From NCBI RefSeq assembly GCF_024139115.2, contig NC_085141.1, positions 223,744,307 to 223,808,306 of the forward strand: DNA of 64,000 nucleotides, given 5' to 3'. Each line of letters begins with the position of its first letter. Within the stretch, counting starts at the first letter, position 1. The notes beneath the pieces were generated by a model. It worked only from the letters and a program-made list of their open reading frames with translations, made no database searches and was not told the DNA's origin. The stretch comes from Armigeres subalbatus. Lineage: Eukaryota; Arthropoda; Insecta; Diptera; Culicidae. Shown here in pieces: positions 12,136-24,035 of this stretch. Made by a program: the position numbers and the translations under genes.

Positions 12136-13250
12136 GATTCGGACACGGCTGGCGCCGGTATTGCTTAATTTTGGGTAACCAGTTTTTACACATTGAAGGC
12201 GATATTAGTACCAAACGTTGACTCTCTGTGTAATTACTGCTGGCATGGCAATAACGGAGTAGCAACCTTTGGCGGTTAATCATGCTCATGTTCATGCTCA
12301 GAAAATTAGTTTAATCTTAGAAAACTATTACGAGTCTGGAAGTTTTATTTTCAACGAAACCATAGGATTCTCAACTACTCACGAGGATTTTTAGCATAGA
12401 CATCCTTTATGAAATTACATAATTCTTTCCAGAATTCCAAGCTAAGGAGTTTTATCGGAGTTGTTGCAGTTTTCTCCCCTTCACCGGCTCAGGATTCCCT
12501 TATTTAAAGTTCGTTTTTCTTAGTACCATATACCATTGACAAGATTCGAATTTGCTTCTCGCCTCAATTTATCCTCTCCGACGCTCCTCGATTTCCCACC
12601 AAGTCGCGTCAGTAATCCACTCTTTTCGCTTAGCAGCTTAGCAGCTCATCCAGATTGTTCTTGTTTGTTGGCATTATTGATGGCCGTCCACTTCTACGCT
12701 TTCACCTTCCGGAACATTTGTTGCCTGAGCTCCAAGTTCTTCCAACGAACGATTTCTTTATAGCTGGTTGGCATTATTAGCAATAGTGCACATTATTTTA
12801 TTTTTGTGATCCTAGATTTTCAGCGCTGGACTGGACTTGAAGAACTTTATAGCGATATTGATGTATCAACTTGTAAGTTTATTAAAATATGTTTTTTTTT
12901 CTTCTCATTTCAGGTGAGCATTCAACCGCCACGAATTCACCGTGGAATGGCAAACGAGGACTGTAATGTTTATTTTAATTCCATACAGGTATATATTTTA
13001 AACTAGCTGGGAAGACCATGCACTCCAACAAAACATGATAATAGGTTTATTATTAGGATGGTTTGGATGATGTATATTAGACCTCTTCATGTTTTCAAAC
13101 AGCATCAGCAGTGCAACCGGTTAGACCAGAATCATCTTCAGCCATTTTTAGATAATTTTGATGAGATTTCGAGGTGGATCATTTTAATTTAGTGTTCTTG
13201 GGATATTCTCAAGTTTAAAAAAAAAACATTATATAACAATTTATGTTTCT
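12136..13250. other. No gene recognised
   Basis: Short reading frames only, for example 12,536-12,763. There is a T-rich run followed by CAG at about 12,893-12,913 that resembles a splice acceptor, but no exon could be recognised. Confidence 0.45.
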
Positions 13251-13263
13251 TCCTTGGACATTT

Positions 13264-13503
13264 ATTTATTTATCATCAGACTAAGGCCGGAGTGGCCTGT
13301 GCTGCACATAAAAGACTTCTCCATTCAGCTCGGTTCATGGCTGCACTTCGCCAACCACGCAGTCTGCGGAGGGTCCGCAAGTCGTCCTTCACCTGATCGA
13401 TCCACCTTGCCCGCTGTGCACCTCGCCTTCTTGTTCCCGTCGGATCGTTGTCGAGAACCATTTTCACCGGATTACTGTCCGACATTCTGGCTACGTGCCG
13501 TCA
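13264..13503 (-). pseudogene. 5'-truncated RTE LINE, C-terminal end of the RT protein
   Basis: The minus strand encodes about 70 residues with the tail motifs HVARM-SDSNPVKM, GTRRRGAQRARW and RGWRSAAMNRAEWR. These match the C-terminus of the RTE LINE protein at 52,180-52,390 residue for residue in most positions. The element ends in an AAAT-repeat tail, typical of RTE elements. It is flanked by the perfect 13-bp target-site duplication TCCTTGGACATTT at 13,251-13,263 and 13,504-13,516. This is a dead-on-arrival insertion of about 240 bp made by target-primed reverse transcription, with no catalytic domain left. Confidence 0.9.
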
Positions 13504-13639
13504 TCCTTGGACATTTGAGTAGTTAATTGTATACAATATAATTTACAGTCAAATTATAATAAATCTGGAGATAAACATTTATTATAAATTTTCACATCAT
13601 GATTTTTTTCCCACAATGTTGTCTCCAACATACCAAAAA

Positions 13640-15280
13640 CGACACAGTTAAACCGTCACATGATCCAGACATTCGGGTAGTCGGACGGCTTCCTCCCGCA
13701 CTGAAACTGGGGGCATCCTTCGGCGGCTGTCTGGCGTTATCGGGACGCTTAGTTTTCCCGCAACGGACGGCGAGGAATTAAAGCCATCAAGAAGCAATGT
13801 TTCAGCCAAGGAGAGCAACTCATCTACAGTTAGAAGTCCGGAAGTCCGGTGATTGCCGTTTTTTTTTTCAGGAAGTAAATTTCACCCTTTCAGGGTGCTT
13901 TTCAATGCAATAAGTCCCAACAGACCCAGCGTCCTAGGCAACCCGGCACTCCATCCCGGGTAATAAGTCCTACAACTTCCACTGAAGATCCTCAGAAAAT
14001 TCTTTTCCGAGGAACTCCAATATCAATCCAGCTCCATTTGCTGACTTTATCTTTGAGTGTAAACAGCATCCAAACCAAGAAATTCCTGTCGAAAGTAGTA
14101 CCCTTCCAGATACACCCAACGTCCAACCTGGTTTTCTCTCTTTGACCAGTACAATTCGACTAGTAAGTCGTTTACATCTTCCTAAGTTTGCCAATGGTAA
14201 CCACCTTTTGTAATGGCTATTCGGCCACCGGCATTGACGTTATTCGGTCCATTCTCCCCGTTATTGAGTGAGAACTATTCTGTAATTTATTTGGGAGGAA
14301 CTACTTCCCAATATTTGTCACCGCTCATGCCTCGCCTCAGAACATCTCCCGTGAGCCACGATGGCGCTATGATGCCGCCGACGGCCAACGCTCGCGGGGT
14401 ATACTTCGCAGTTTTAGCTTCGGTAAGCGATTACTCAACCGAGTTCCAACGGACCATCGCTGCCAAATCGTAAACCCTAACAAACTACCCTCGAACTTAT
14501 AGAATTGCACATTATCCAGCCTTTCACAACTATCGAATTGTCCTTCGCCATTTCCAGGAGTAATGTAAAATACTCCGGTCCAGATGGAACAGGGTACCTC
14601 ATAGTAAAAAACCTTCCTTCCCTTGTTAAAATCTTGTTTTACGATTTGGTCAACCCAAGCCTAGTCTGACCAAATTTTCCCGGAAAACAGGTTTTCGGCA
14701 GGTTCATGAACCGTTTCCTACATTAGAAACTCGTAATAGACTTTGCTTGCCTAAGAGACGTCCTACATTTTACAGGACGCCTCTGAAAAGGGCAAATACG
14801 TGGACCTTGTGTCCCTCGGCATCTCTAAGGCGTTACACAGGCATAGACGCTTTTTGTTCTCCAGCAGCTTAGGAAGTGGGGATTTTATGAGAACATCCTG
14901 GCTTTCGTCCGGAACTTTTTCATAGACGCTACTTCTAAGTTCCCATTGGTAATAAGGATTTGAGGACCTGCCAGGAAGGAACCGGCGTACTCCAAAGTTC
15001 TGTCTTAGCATTGATTCGCTTCCAATCACCAAACATCTGCAGTTTTATTTACGCCAACGGCATTTTGTTGGTTGTCGTCGGTGGCACTCCCGCACAGACG
15101 CGAATAAAAGCCCAATCCGCCGTTGGTGCCGTATCTGCTGGATTACTGTACTGGGGTTTGCCATGACCACCAGCAAATGTGTCCGTGGGCACGTTTGCCA
15201 AGGGAGACTTCAGTTGAGGAAACATCCCATCCCCATCCGAATAATAGTTAAGGTGTTGGTGTGGGGTTAGCAATGAAACA
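13640..15280 (+). pseudogene. Decayed non-LTR retrotransposon (reverse transcriptase remnant)
   Basis: Fragments in shifting plus-strand frames look like one ancient LINE. At 14,547-14,665 the frame reads AISRSNVKYSGPDGTGYLI, the usual start of a Jockey/I-group RT domain. At about 14,960-15,166 there is a line with FIYANGILLVVVGGTPAQTR, where the RT catalytic box YADD has become YANG. Just upstream is a frame-shifted remnant of the usual QGSVLSP-like motif, and downstream MTTSKC. Upstream text around 14,390-14,470 may be the linker between endonuclease and RT. Stops and frameshifts are frequent, so the copy is dead. The start, end and clade are uncertain. Confidence 0.6.
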
Positions 15281-15371
15281 ATACAAAGTTAAGTTAAAAA
15301 ATTTTAACGTAAACTTTATTTTAAAACTTTTAATAGAAGGCTCGGAGCCCCAGCTCGACGAATTGAGGTGA

Positions 15372-15410
15372 TGTCTGTATGTGTGTATGTATGTATATAT
15401 GTGTGTTTGT
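15372..15410. repeat. TGTA/TG microsatellite
   Basis: Alternating TGTATG and TGTG words over about 40 bp. Confidence 0.8.
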
Positions 15411-15664
15411 ACAAAAAATGAGAGACATAATGTTTTGTACTTAGCCTTAGCCTCCGATTTGCTTGCAACAGAATCGACTGCTCGACGCGGAATCCTTCCT
15501 AATTTTTTGATATTGAAAATTGGCCCAGTCGGTCATTGCGTTTGGGAGCTATTAAAAAAACATTGTTTTTTCCCCCATTTTTTCCTAAAATCCTATTTTT
15601 TTTAGGAACTGCTGAAATGTATTCAAATGAACGCAAATAAATGTGAATTGATGGAAATAGCTGA

Positions 15665-15714
15665 ATCTATCTAAATCTATCTCTATCTCTATCTATCTAT
15701 CTATCATCTATCTA
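15665..15714. repeat. ATCT microsatellite
   Basis: Imperfect ATCT tetranucleotide repeat, about 12 units. Confidence 0.85.
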
Positions 15715-15782
15715 ATGATTAAAACATGTATGAATTATCGCACATCAGATTTTTTTTAAAATAAAACTCTTGGAAAAAGTAC

Positions 15783-17350
15783 TGCCGGAGGAACTTATAG
15801 AGGAATTCTCGGAGGAACTCCTGGAGAAATTCCCGGAGCAACTCCTGGACGAATCCTCAGAGCAACTCCCGGAGGAATTCCCAAAGTAACTCCCGGTAGA
15901 ATTCTCGTAGGAATTTCCGGAGGAACTTCTGGCGGAATTTCTTGATAAATTTCTGACGAAACCCTTAATGAGTTACTGATAAAAAGCCTGAATGAATTCC
16001 CGGAGAAACTCCCGGAAGAAGTCTTGGAGGAAGTCCTGGAGGATTTCTCTGATGAATTCCTAGATAACGGTTTTCTGGAAGATACCTGAAAGAATTCTCA
16101 GAGAAATATCTGAAGGAATTCCCACAGATATACAAGGAAGGAGAAGCACCTGGAGAAATTCATGGGAAAATGCATGAGGAATTCCCGGGAATTCCTGAAA
16201 GAATACCCAAAAGAAATCCTGAAGCAATTGTCAAAATAAATGCATAACGAAAACCTAGAAGAAGTCACTAATGAATTTCTAGAGGAATTTCCGATCCCTG
16301 ATGAAATATCTGGAAAAATATCCCACAGAGAAATTCCTGAAAGATATCACTCAGAAATTTCCGGAGGTGCTAATGGAGGGATTCCCTGAGGAACTCCCAG
16401 AGGAATTAACACAAGAAATTACTGATGGAATTCTTGGAGAAGTTCCTGCACGAATTTCCGGAGAAACATCTGAAGGAATTCCCGGAGAAATACCAGGAGG
16501 ATTTGATGGAGAAATTCCCAGATAAAATCCGAATGAAATTCTGGAGGAAAGAGTTTTTGGAGGAATTCCTGAAGGTATTTTCCAGAGGAATTCCCGGAGG
16601 ACTTCATTGAAGAACTCCTTAAGGAATTATCGGAGAAACTTCTGGAGTAATCTCTGGAAAAGCTCCCGGAGAAATTTTCAGAGGAACACCCGGGGGAAAT
16701 CCTGAAGGAATTCTCGGATGAACTGCCAGAGGAATTCCCTGACGAATTTCTGGATGAACTCCCGGTAGAATTCTCGGAGGAATTCCCGGAAGATCTTCTG
16801 GTGGAATTTCTTGATAAATTCCTGACGAAAATCTTAATGAATTACTAAAAGAAAGCCTGAATGAATTCCCGGAAAAATTACTGATGAAACTCACGGCGGA
16901 ATTTTCAGAGGAACTCCCGGAGGAAATCCTGAAGGAATTGTCGGATAAACTGCCGGAGGAACTCATGGAAGAATTCCTGGAGGAATTCCTTGACGAATTC
17001 CCGGATGAACTCTCGGAATAGTTTTTGGAGGAATTCCCGGAATAACTCCCGCAACCGGTGCGATGAACGTATGATGAACGTTTGAGATTAAATCCGCATG
17101 AAATTCTAGAGGAAGGATTTTGCGGAAAAATACCTGAAGGAATTCCCGGAAAAAACACCTGAAAGAATTGCCGGGGAAATACTTGGACGAATGTCTGGAG
17201 AAATTCCTAAAGGAATACCTGGAGGAATTCTTGAAGGATATTCTAGAGGAATTGCAACAAGAATTCTAGAATGAAATCCTGGAGGAACTCACTATTAAAT
17301 TTCTGGACGAATTCCCGGAAAAAAATCTTGTAAGATATCCCGGAGGAATT
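15783..17350. repeat. 12-bp tandem array with palindromic core GGAATTCC
   Basis: About 1.57 kb built from a 12-bp unit close to GGAGGAATTCCC, with degenerate copies. Each good unit contains the palindrome GGAATTCC and therefore an EcoRI site. In frame the unit reads Gly-Ile-Pro-Gly or Glu-Glu-Phe-Pro on plus and Ser/Asn/Gly-rich text on minus, which produces the frames at 16,301-16,610 and 16,619-17,158. These are repeat translations. Longer duplicated blocks are laid over the 12-bp rhythm: 15,888-16,010 resembles 16,757-16,880, and 16,700-16,760 resembles 16,925-17,005. Confidence 0.9.
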
Positions 17351-17482
17351 CCAGGAATAGATACTAGGTCGTGGAAGAATTTCTTAAATACCTAATATTC
17401 AAAACGACTTATCTGCTTCTGTAAACAAAGATTTAAACGTCGATTTGCCGAATCTGATAGCACTCTCACGCAAACCAACCAA

Positions 17483-17556
17483 AGGTCGAAGGGTCAAAAG
17501 GTCGAAACAAAATAAAACTGCGTCAAAAGGTCGAAGGACAAAAGGTCGAAATGAAG
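17483..17556 (+). repeat. Short GGTCGAA tandem array
   Basis: Four or five copies of AAAGGTCGAA with GGACA/GGTCA spacers. This is the same motif as the arrays at 25,201-25,405 and 25,975-26,197. Confidence 0.85.
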
Positions 17557-17559
17557 AAA

Positions 17560-18055
17560 GACCCTTCTTTTCTCTTCCTTTTTATTATTTTGTCTCCCTT
17601 TTACCCTCTATTTTCATTCTTCCTTCCTTCTTTCCTTCTTTCCTTCTAACTTCTTTCTTCATTCTGACTTCTTTCTTCCTTCTTTTTTTCTTCTTCCTTT
17701 CTTCTGCCTTTTTTCTTGTTTCTTTTTTCTTTCTACCTTCTTTCTTACTTCTTTCTTCCGTCTTTCTTCATTTTTTCTTCCTCCGTTTTTCCTTCTTCCT
17801 TCTTTTTCCTTATTTTTCCTCTTTTCTTCCTTCTTTCTTTTTTCTCTGTTTCTTCATTCTTTCTCTCTTCTTTCTTTCTTCCTTCTTGTTTCCTTTCTTT
17901 CTGCTTGTTTTTTATTTCTTCTTTCTTTTTCCCTTCTTCATTCATTCATTCTTTTTTGCTTCTTTCATCCTTTATTCTTCTTTCATTCTTTCTTTCTTTT
18001 TTTCTTTCTTCTTCCTTTCTTCCTTCTTCATATAATCTTTTTTCTTTTTTTCTTT
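17560..18055 (+). repeat. Polypyrimidine tract, left part
   Basis: Almost pure C/T sequence made of TTCTTTCTTCC-like words on the plus strand. The frames of 138 and 196 codons over it are just Phe/Ser/Leu repeats, and the minus frame is Lys/Glu-rich. It continues after the BEL element at 24,836-25,052, so it was about 710 bp before the insertion. Confidence 0.95.
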
Positions 18056-18060
18056 CTTCT

Positions 18061-18471
18061 TGTCGATTAGCACAGCGGATAAGAACTAGATTTATTTCCG
18101 AATTCTTCACTTCTCCCAACTTAAATCACTGAATAGTCCAATTTATTATAGTTTATGTAAAACTACACTAGTAGGTTAGGTTCTATTGTTCTAACTGTAT
18201 TTCAACACTTTTTTACACAACTAATCCAATAACTTTAATCCACTTTTCATTTAATAACTGTTGGTTGATTCCATGACGATAAAAGAAGCCAAGTCCATGC
18301 TGCAGAGGTTCCTTTTATAGCTGTCACTTTACTGTGGTTGACGAAGACGGATGTCAAAGAACGCAAGTTGTCGCAAACATGGCTGAATCGGTAGTCGATG
18401 AACGAGGGAACAGCTAGTGATGTGCGATGATATACTTCATGCATAGATGTCGCTTCTCGCATATGCGAACA
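18061..18471 (-). repeat. BEL 3' LTR
   Basis: 411 bp bounded by TG and CA in element orientation. It holds a TATA-like GCTATAAAAGG (plus-strand 18,311-18,321) and AATAAA signals near 18,091 and 18,141. A 71-codon frame inside it is present in both LTRs and is probably chance. Confidence 0.97.
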
Positions 18472-18488
18472 TCCTGGCCCCTTCGAAG
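18472..18488 (-). other. Candidate polypurine tract of the BEL element
   Basis: Directly next to the 3' LTR, the minus strand reads GAAGGGGCCAGGA, a purine-rich stretch in the position where plus-strand DNA synthesis is primed. It has one CC interruption. Confidence 0.6.
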
Positions 18489-18781
18489 ATCGAGTTCTGA
18501 CTGGTGCTTCGTCTTTGGCGATGATTTACAGATGCGATTCGGTTTATTGTCGATGAAACCCGTGTTGTCAATTGATGTTTGTGTTCTGGAACCAATTTAT
18601 AAGACCCGGTAGCGGGTTTCAACGAAGTTAAATGCAAAGGACAGGTACTTACCTGATCCTTTGATAAAAAGGACCTTTTATTTTATTTATTTTTAGGAGC
18701 GCCTTGCTGGAAATTGTGGAATTGTGCATACAGGAATCAACTACGTAGGAAGCAGCTGGAGTAGTGTTCCAATTGTTTTTG

Positions 18782-19096
18782 TTATGGTTGCGGTTCATCG
18801 TTTGCATCTACTGGTGGACTAATAGGAAGAAGGCTGATTTTCGAAACTGGTCTTGTATATATTCCGGCAGGTGTTTTTACGGTAACGACTCTTGTGACTC
18901 CATCTACTCCTGGCAGTATTTCGAGGACTCGAGCAGTAGGCCATTGATAAGGCGGGGCGTTGTCCTCCTTAAGCAGCACAAGTTGGTTCCGATGAATGGC
19001 TACCGGAGGGTTGATCCATGTCGTGCGAGTTTGAAGGGTGCAAAGGTATTCAATATGCCAGCGCCGCCAAATTTGCTGTAGGAGTTTTGTATTTGT
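18782..19096 (-). pseudogene. BEL pol, C-terminal end of integrase (shifted frame)
   Basis: About 105 residues in a frame different from the main pol frame. They contain WRRWHIEYL, a run around NQLVLLKEDN, and VYTRPVSKISLLPI-like text near the end, typical of the BEL integrase C-terminal domain. The frame ends with a stop at 18,782, about 310 bp before the 3' LTR. The junction with the main frame is at about 19,090-19,100, beside an A-rich run, and behaves as a net loss of one base. Confidence 0.9.
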
Positions 19097-22000
19097 TGGT
19101 GAGCCTTCAAGCGATTTAATGGAATGTTGGTGACATCGACATCTGGAACGGACTTCAACGATGTTCCAGTAAGGAAATGTCCAGGGCTGAGAGGTTCGAA
19201 GTCCAGAGGATCGTCGCTCAAAGGAACTAATGGTCGCGAGTTTAGGCAACATTCGATCTGTGCTAAAAGTGTTTGCATATCCTCCATCGATAGAGTGTGA
19301 TTCCCTAAAACTCTGAAAAAGTGCTTTTGAGCAGACTGTATCGCTGCTTCCCACAGTCCTCCAAAATGTGAGGCCTTGGGAGGGTTGAAACGCCATCGTA
19401 TTCCCTTAGCAGCACATTCTTCCGCAATCGATTGTTGGTGCTGATCGCTCCGGACGATTCGACGTAGTTCGTTTGCTGCACCAACAAAGTTCTTGCCGTT
19501 ATCGCTGAAAATTTCAGCACACAGCCCACGTCGGGCTACAAAACGACGGAGTGCCTGAATAAATTTACTAGTGCTTAAATCCCCCACCAGCTCGAGGTGC
19601 ACAGCCTTTGTTGCGAAGCAGACGAAGACTGCCACGTATGCCTTTCCCGGTTCTGCTCTACGATGAATTGGTTTTAACAATATTGGACCCCAATAGTCGA
19701 CTCCTGTGATGGTGAACGGACGAGCGGCGGTGATTCTTTCCTTTGGAAGCTCAGACATGAATTGCTGAACAAGTTTTGGTCTCATTTTGGCGCATGCAAT
19801 GCAGTTTTGAACGATCTTTCGAGCCAGACTTCTGGCCCCAGTAATCCAATAACGCAAACGAAGGATATTGAGTAGCATTTGCGGTGCAGCATGAAGATTT
19901 GTTTCGTGTAGGTGCCGTACGAGAAGATTTGAAAAGGCGTGGGCGGATGGTAGTAAGATTTGGTGTTTACTGTCATAGGGTTGTTGCGCGTTTTTTAGTC
20001 TACCACCGATTCGAATTATCTTGTCGACCGAAATGAATGGGTGAAACCAGCGAATACGGGATTTCAGGCCAACTGGTTGGGACCGTTCCAACTGGTTCCA
20101 TTCGGCGGTGAGTGATTGTTGCAGCACCAATCGTATCAGGTTCATTTCCGCTGCTTGCTGTTCTTCTGCAGTGATGACTGTTCTGGATGGTCGATGAAAG
20201 TGGATGAAACGTCGACAGTAAGCCACCACCCGTAGCATTTTATGGTAACTTGAGAACTTGGTGGCTAAATCATCAATGAACGATGGTTCTGTGACGGCGG
20301 AAAGTGCAGTGGTAGACGGTTTTCTTGCCTCGAGGATGCTATCGGCAGAGTTAATTGCTTGCCGAATAGGCCAGTATTTCTTCTGTAGTACTAACCAGTG
20401 TGGGCCCCTCCACCAAAGCTCGTCGTGGAGTAGATTCTCAGCAGACAAACCACGAGATATATGGTCAGCAGGATTTTGTTGTCCCGAAACATGGTTCCAA
20501 GTACAATTTTTTGTGGCAAGTTGTATTTTTGAGACACGATTCGCAACGAAAGTGGTCCAGGTTGACGGAGTAGAGTTAAGCCAGCAAATAACGATCGTCG
20601 AGTCCACCCAGAAGTAGGTATCTGTAGGGATCTGCAGTGAGCTGGTTACCTTCTCGTACAGTTCCGCGGAAAGGAGCGCGCCACAAAGTTCGAGACGCGG
20701 GATGCTCTGTTGCTTCAACGGGGCAACTTTTGATTTTGTCGTAAGAAGTGCGGTTTTAGTTTCTCCGTTTGAATTCGATGAACGGATATAGCAACAAGCA
20801 CCATAGGCATTCTCAGATGCGTCAGAAAAAAAGTGGAGCTGAATGGATGAAGGATTCGAACAAAGGATGTATCGTTCTATGCGGAGATCATTTAGGTATG
20901 GCAACTGAGACATATAATTGAACCATCGTTCTTTGTAGGTAGGCGGAAGTTCCTGGTCCCATCCCCATATGTTTCCATCGTTAGCCTTCAATGTCCATAG
21001 AGCCTGCATAAACAACTTGGCCGTTGTTATAACGGGTCCGACTAGGCCAAGTGGATCAAAAATACGAGCAATTTGGGACAGTGCGATCCTCTTCGTGAGC
21101 TGAGTGTCGTTACTCGAAGGTAGGTCGATCTTGTAACGAAGTTGGTCGGTTGCTGGTTCCCAATGTAGCCCAAGACTTTTGATGCATTCGTCACGATCGA
21201 GATCTACTGATGTCTTTAACGCTCGGTGCTCTGGGGGCACGCCTTCTAGGACTTCCTCCACGTTTGAAGCCCATTTACGTAGCTCAAAGCCTCCAGCAGA
21301 GAGTAAAGAGTCTAGTTGGTTACGAAGTCTGATAGCCTCTTCTACAGTCTTACTTCCGGAGAACAGGTCGTCCACGTAAAAGTCCTTGCATAGAACGTCG
21401 GCGGCCTCTGAAAAGCGGTGTTGTTCGTCATCGGCAAGCTGACGGAGTACCCTTGTGGCCAGAAAGGGTGCACTAGCAGTGCCATATGTCACGGTCTTCA
21501 ACTCATACGTGTTTAAAGTTGCGTCTGGAGACGATCGCCAAACGATTCGTTGAAGTGGTGTGTCTCTTTCATCAATCCGTATTTGGCGAAACATTTGCTT
21601 TATGTCGGCGATGAGCATAATGGCGTGGGTTCTGGAGCGCATGATGATTGAGCGGAGCTCTTCTTGGACGATTGGGCCAACCATGAGAGCGTCATTCAAG
21701 GATGATCCCTTCGTGGTTCTACAGGATGCGTCAAACACGACACGAAGTTTTGTTGTCGTGCTGTCTTCTCGAAGAACGGCGTGATGAGGCAGATGATAAC
21801 AGGGAGATGGTGGGTTTTCATAATCGCGAACTAGTTTCATATGGCCTAATTCTTCATATTCTTGCATAAAATTTCGGTAGTGACCACCCAGCTCTGGATT
21901 GCTAGTGAGACGACCTTCGACGAGATGCAGACGACGAATGGCTGAGCGGCGGTTATCACCGAGGTGCAGTAAAGCGTTTTGTTTCAGCGGAAGGCGAACG

Positions 22001-22434
22001 ATATAACGTCCCTCAGGAGAGCGAGAAACTGTTTTGCGGAAATGAGCCTCACAGGCTGCTTCTTCAACGGAAAAGAATGAAACATCCTTGTTTTCCTCAA
22101 TGATCCAAAACTTTTCCATGAGTTGATGAAGATCTGCTACTGTAGCGACGTTAGCTGTGATCGATTGTGTCGGTAGAAGGTTGGCAGTTGCTCCAGATAC
22201 GATCCAACCGAGAACTGAGTTGACGAGATTCGGAAGAGATTCGCCGAGTTGAATCCGACCGGACACCCTGAAGAGGTCGAAGAAAATGTCCGCCCTGAGA
22301 ACGAGTTGAACTGGTCTTGTATTATAGAATGATGGATCTGCTAGCTTGATTCCATGAGGAATTTCCCAGGACGATACGTCAATGGATATCGATGGTAGAT
22401 TTACTGTTACTTTCGGGAGTACCAAGAACTCCAC
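19097..22434 (-). CDS. pol: BEL/Pao pol: RT, RNase H and integrase
   Basis: An open frame of 1,144 codons (to the out-of-frame stop at 19,000), of which the BEL-like part ends near residue 1,113. It copies element RNA into DNA and integrates it. Reverse transcriptase: Asp277 in ADIKQMF and the catalytic box YVDD at 353-356. RNase H-like domain: Asp538 in FSDAS, Glu582, Asp611 and Asp657. Integrase: a His-His-Cys-Cys finger around 841-881 and the DDE triad at Asp913, Asp978 and Glu1029. All key residues are present and there is no internal stop. The frame has lost its connection to the protease upstream and to the integrase tail downstream through single-base shifts, so this copy could not make a full polyprotein unless the shifts are sequence errors. 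Being on the minus strand, it belongs to the element bounded by the two LTRs. Confidence 0.95.
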
Positions 22435-22435
22435 G

Positions 22436-23533
22436 GCGGTCGAAAATTACCAAAACGAGATCGAACGGTTGATTTTAGTTTTGAGCGAGCGTTGGTTGAG
22501 GACTGACCGATACCAGCAATTGGAATGTTGATTTTAGTGCGCTTAGCATTTAGCTGTTGAGCGAGCGATTCAGTCATGAACGAGCATTCACTGCCGGAAT
22601 CTAGTAGCGCCCTAGCGACATGTTCGACACCATTGTCATCGATGATAATGACTACCGCGGTAGCCAGTAAGACGCTTTTCCTTTGCACGCCAGAAGAAGT
22701 GCAGCTAACGTGTTCAGGTATGGCAGCGGTGGAGTTTCTTGGGATTTCTTCTACGACAGGGACAGAAGCAATATTCGGTGTACTAGATTCTTCAGTCCTG
22801 GAGTTCACAGAGACTGACTTTCCACCATGACAGAGCTGGGTATGGTGGCGACCTTTACACTTGCGGCATGTGCTTGACGACGGGCATTCACGTACTTGGT
22901 GACCTTTCCTGAGACAATTTCGGCACAATTGGTGGCGTCGAACATCCTTCTCCTTATCTTCAACTGTCATTTTTGAGAAAACGGGACACAGGTACAATGG
23001 ATGATGGTCAGAGCAGACGAGACATTTCCGGTAATTCGGTTGACTGGCCCCGTGGCTGGCGATGGGACGGGAGGCAGGTCTTTTCGTCGAACTTTGGTAT
23101 ACAGTATCGATCGATTTGTGGATTGTCTGTAACACCGTGACTCTTCTTTGGATGAAGTTCTTGAGATCGTTGAAAGTTACATCCACCTTCGATGACGAAT
23201 ATTCCTCCCAATCAGGCCTCGTAGTCGGGTCGAGCCTGTTGCTCAGCATTCTGATCAAGAGTATGTCCCAGCATTCAGTTCTCTCTCCCAACTGTTTAAG
23301 TACTCGGACGTTCGCTTCGAATTTCTCGACAAGACTATGTAATTCACACGCTGATTCTCTTTTCAGTGACGTGAATTCGAAAAGCGAGTCTACGTAAGAC
23401 TGCTTTAGTCGGACAGGGTTCTGATAGTGATCAACCAACAAATTCCAGGCCACTTGGTAATTATTGGCACTGAGGACGATTGTCTGGATGAGCTTAAGGG
23501 CGTCTCCAGATAGGGAAGACCGCAAGTAGTAGA
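22436..23533 (-). pseudogene. gag: BEL gag C-terminal part, zinc knuckles and aspartic protease
   Basis: About 366 codons. The first 160 residues are helical gag sequence. Three cysteine/histidine clusters follow at about residues 168-232: a CX2C...C variant, then CRNCLRKGHQVREC and CRKCKGRHHTQLC, both of the CX2CX4HX4C type that packages RNA. The protease active site LLDSGSE is at 307-313. The frame ends out of register at 22,407, shortly before the main pol frame takes over near 22,435. It is separated from the gag N-terminus by another single-base shift near 23,533. Both shifts look like net losses of one base, the upstream one in a run of A. Confidence 0.93.
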
Positions 23534-24001
23534 ATTTTGAATGCTTGAGAGTTCATGTGACGAGTGAACGAGAGAGACGAAGAGGTCATGGAAGTTTAAC
23601 CAGCTATCGATGTGACCAGAGAATACGGGCAGTTTTACGTCGGGTAGCCGTACTGACGACGACGGAGGAAGTTGTGTTGTTGCCTGAGAAGCAGGTGCGG
23701 GGCTAGGGACAGCAGAGGTGTTGAGTGAGAGTAGAAACCCTTTGACTTGGAAATAACTAGATTCGAAATCTGTTCGGATCTTGAGGTTCTGGTCCAATCC
23801 ATCTTCGTCCAGCGATTCAAGCTCCATTTGAGTTGCGTTGACGTCCTTCCAGAGTGCCACAAGATGTTCCAAGCGTACCGAGACTTGGACAGCATCTCGT
23901 TCTTCCTGGTATTCGTCTACGAACGTTTTGATGAGTCTGAACGACGTCAAAAGGCTCTTCAGGCGCGTCTTGAGGCCCTTGATGCGTCGTTCCGTGGACA
24001 T
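23534..24001 (-). pseudogene. gag: BEL gag N-terminal part
   Basis: The start was placed at the ATG of MSTERRIKGLKTRLKSL (plus-strand CAT at 23,999-24,001). The 37 codons upstream in the same frame lack typical gag sequence and run through the leader repeat. About 155 residues follow. They are charged and predicted helical up to residue 80, have a Ser/Pro/Gln-rich linker, and then the motif VRLPDVKLPVFSGHIDSWLNFHDLF, which begins the capsid-like part of BEL gag proteins. The frame is lost near 23,533. The product would be the structural protein of the virus-like particle. Confidence 0.92.
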
Positions 24002-24035
24002 GATGGGATTGGACGGAGATAAAGGATCGATCGAA

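Noticed and set aside
16301..17158. Frames with Gly-Ile-Pro-Gly or Ser/Gly/Asn repeats
   Set aside because: They translate the 12-bp GGAATTCC array. A collagen-like or silk-like protein is not supported.
17445..18132. Phe/Ser/Leu-rich frames of 138 and 196 codons
   Set aside because: They translate a polypyrimidine tract and run into the BEL LTR.
18247..18462. 71-codon frame duplicated at 24,606-24,821
   Set aside because: It is identical because it lies inside both LTRs. No evidence for a separate gene.
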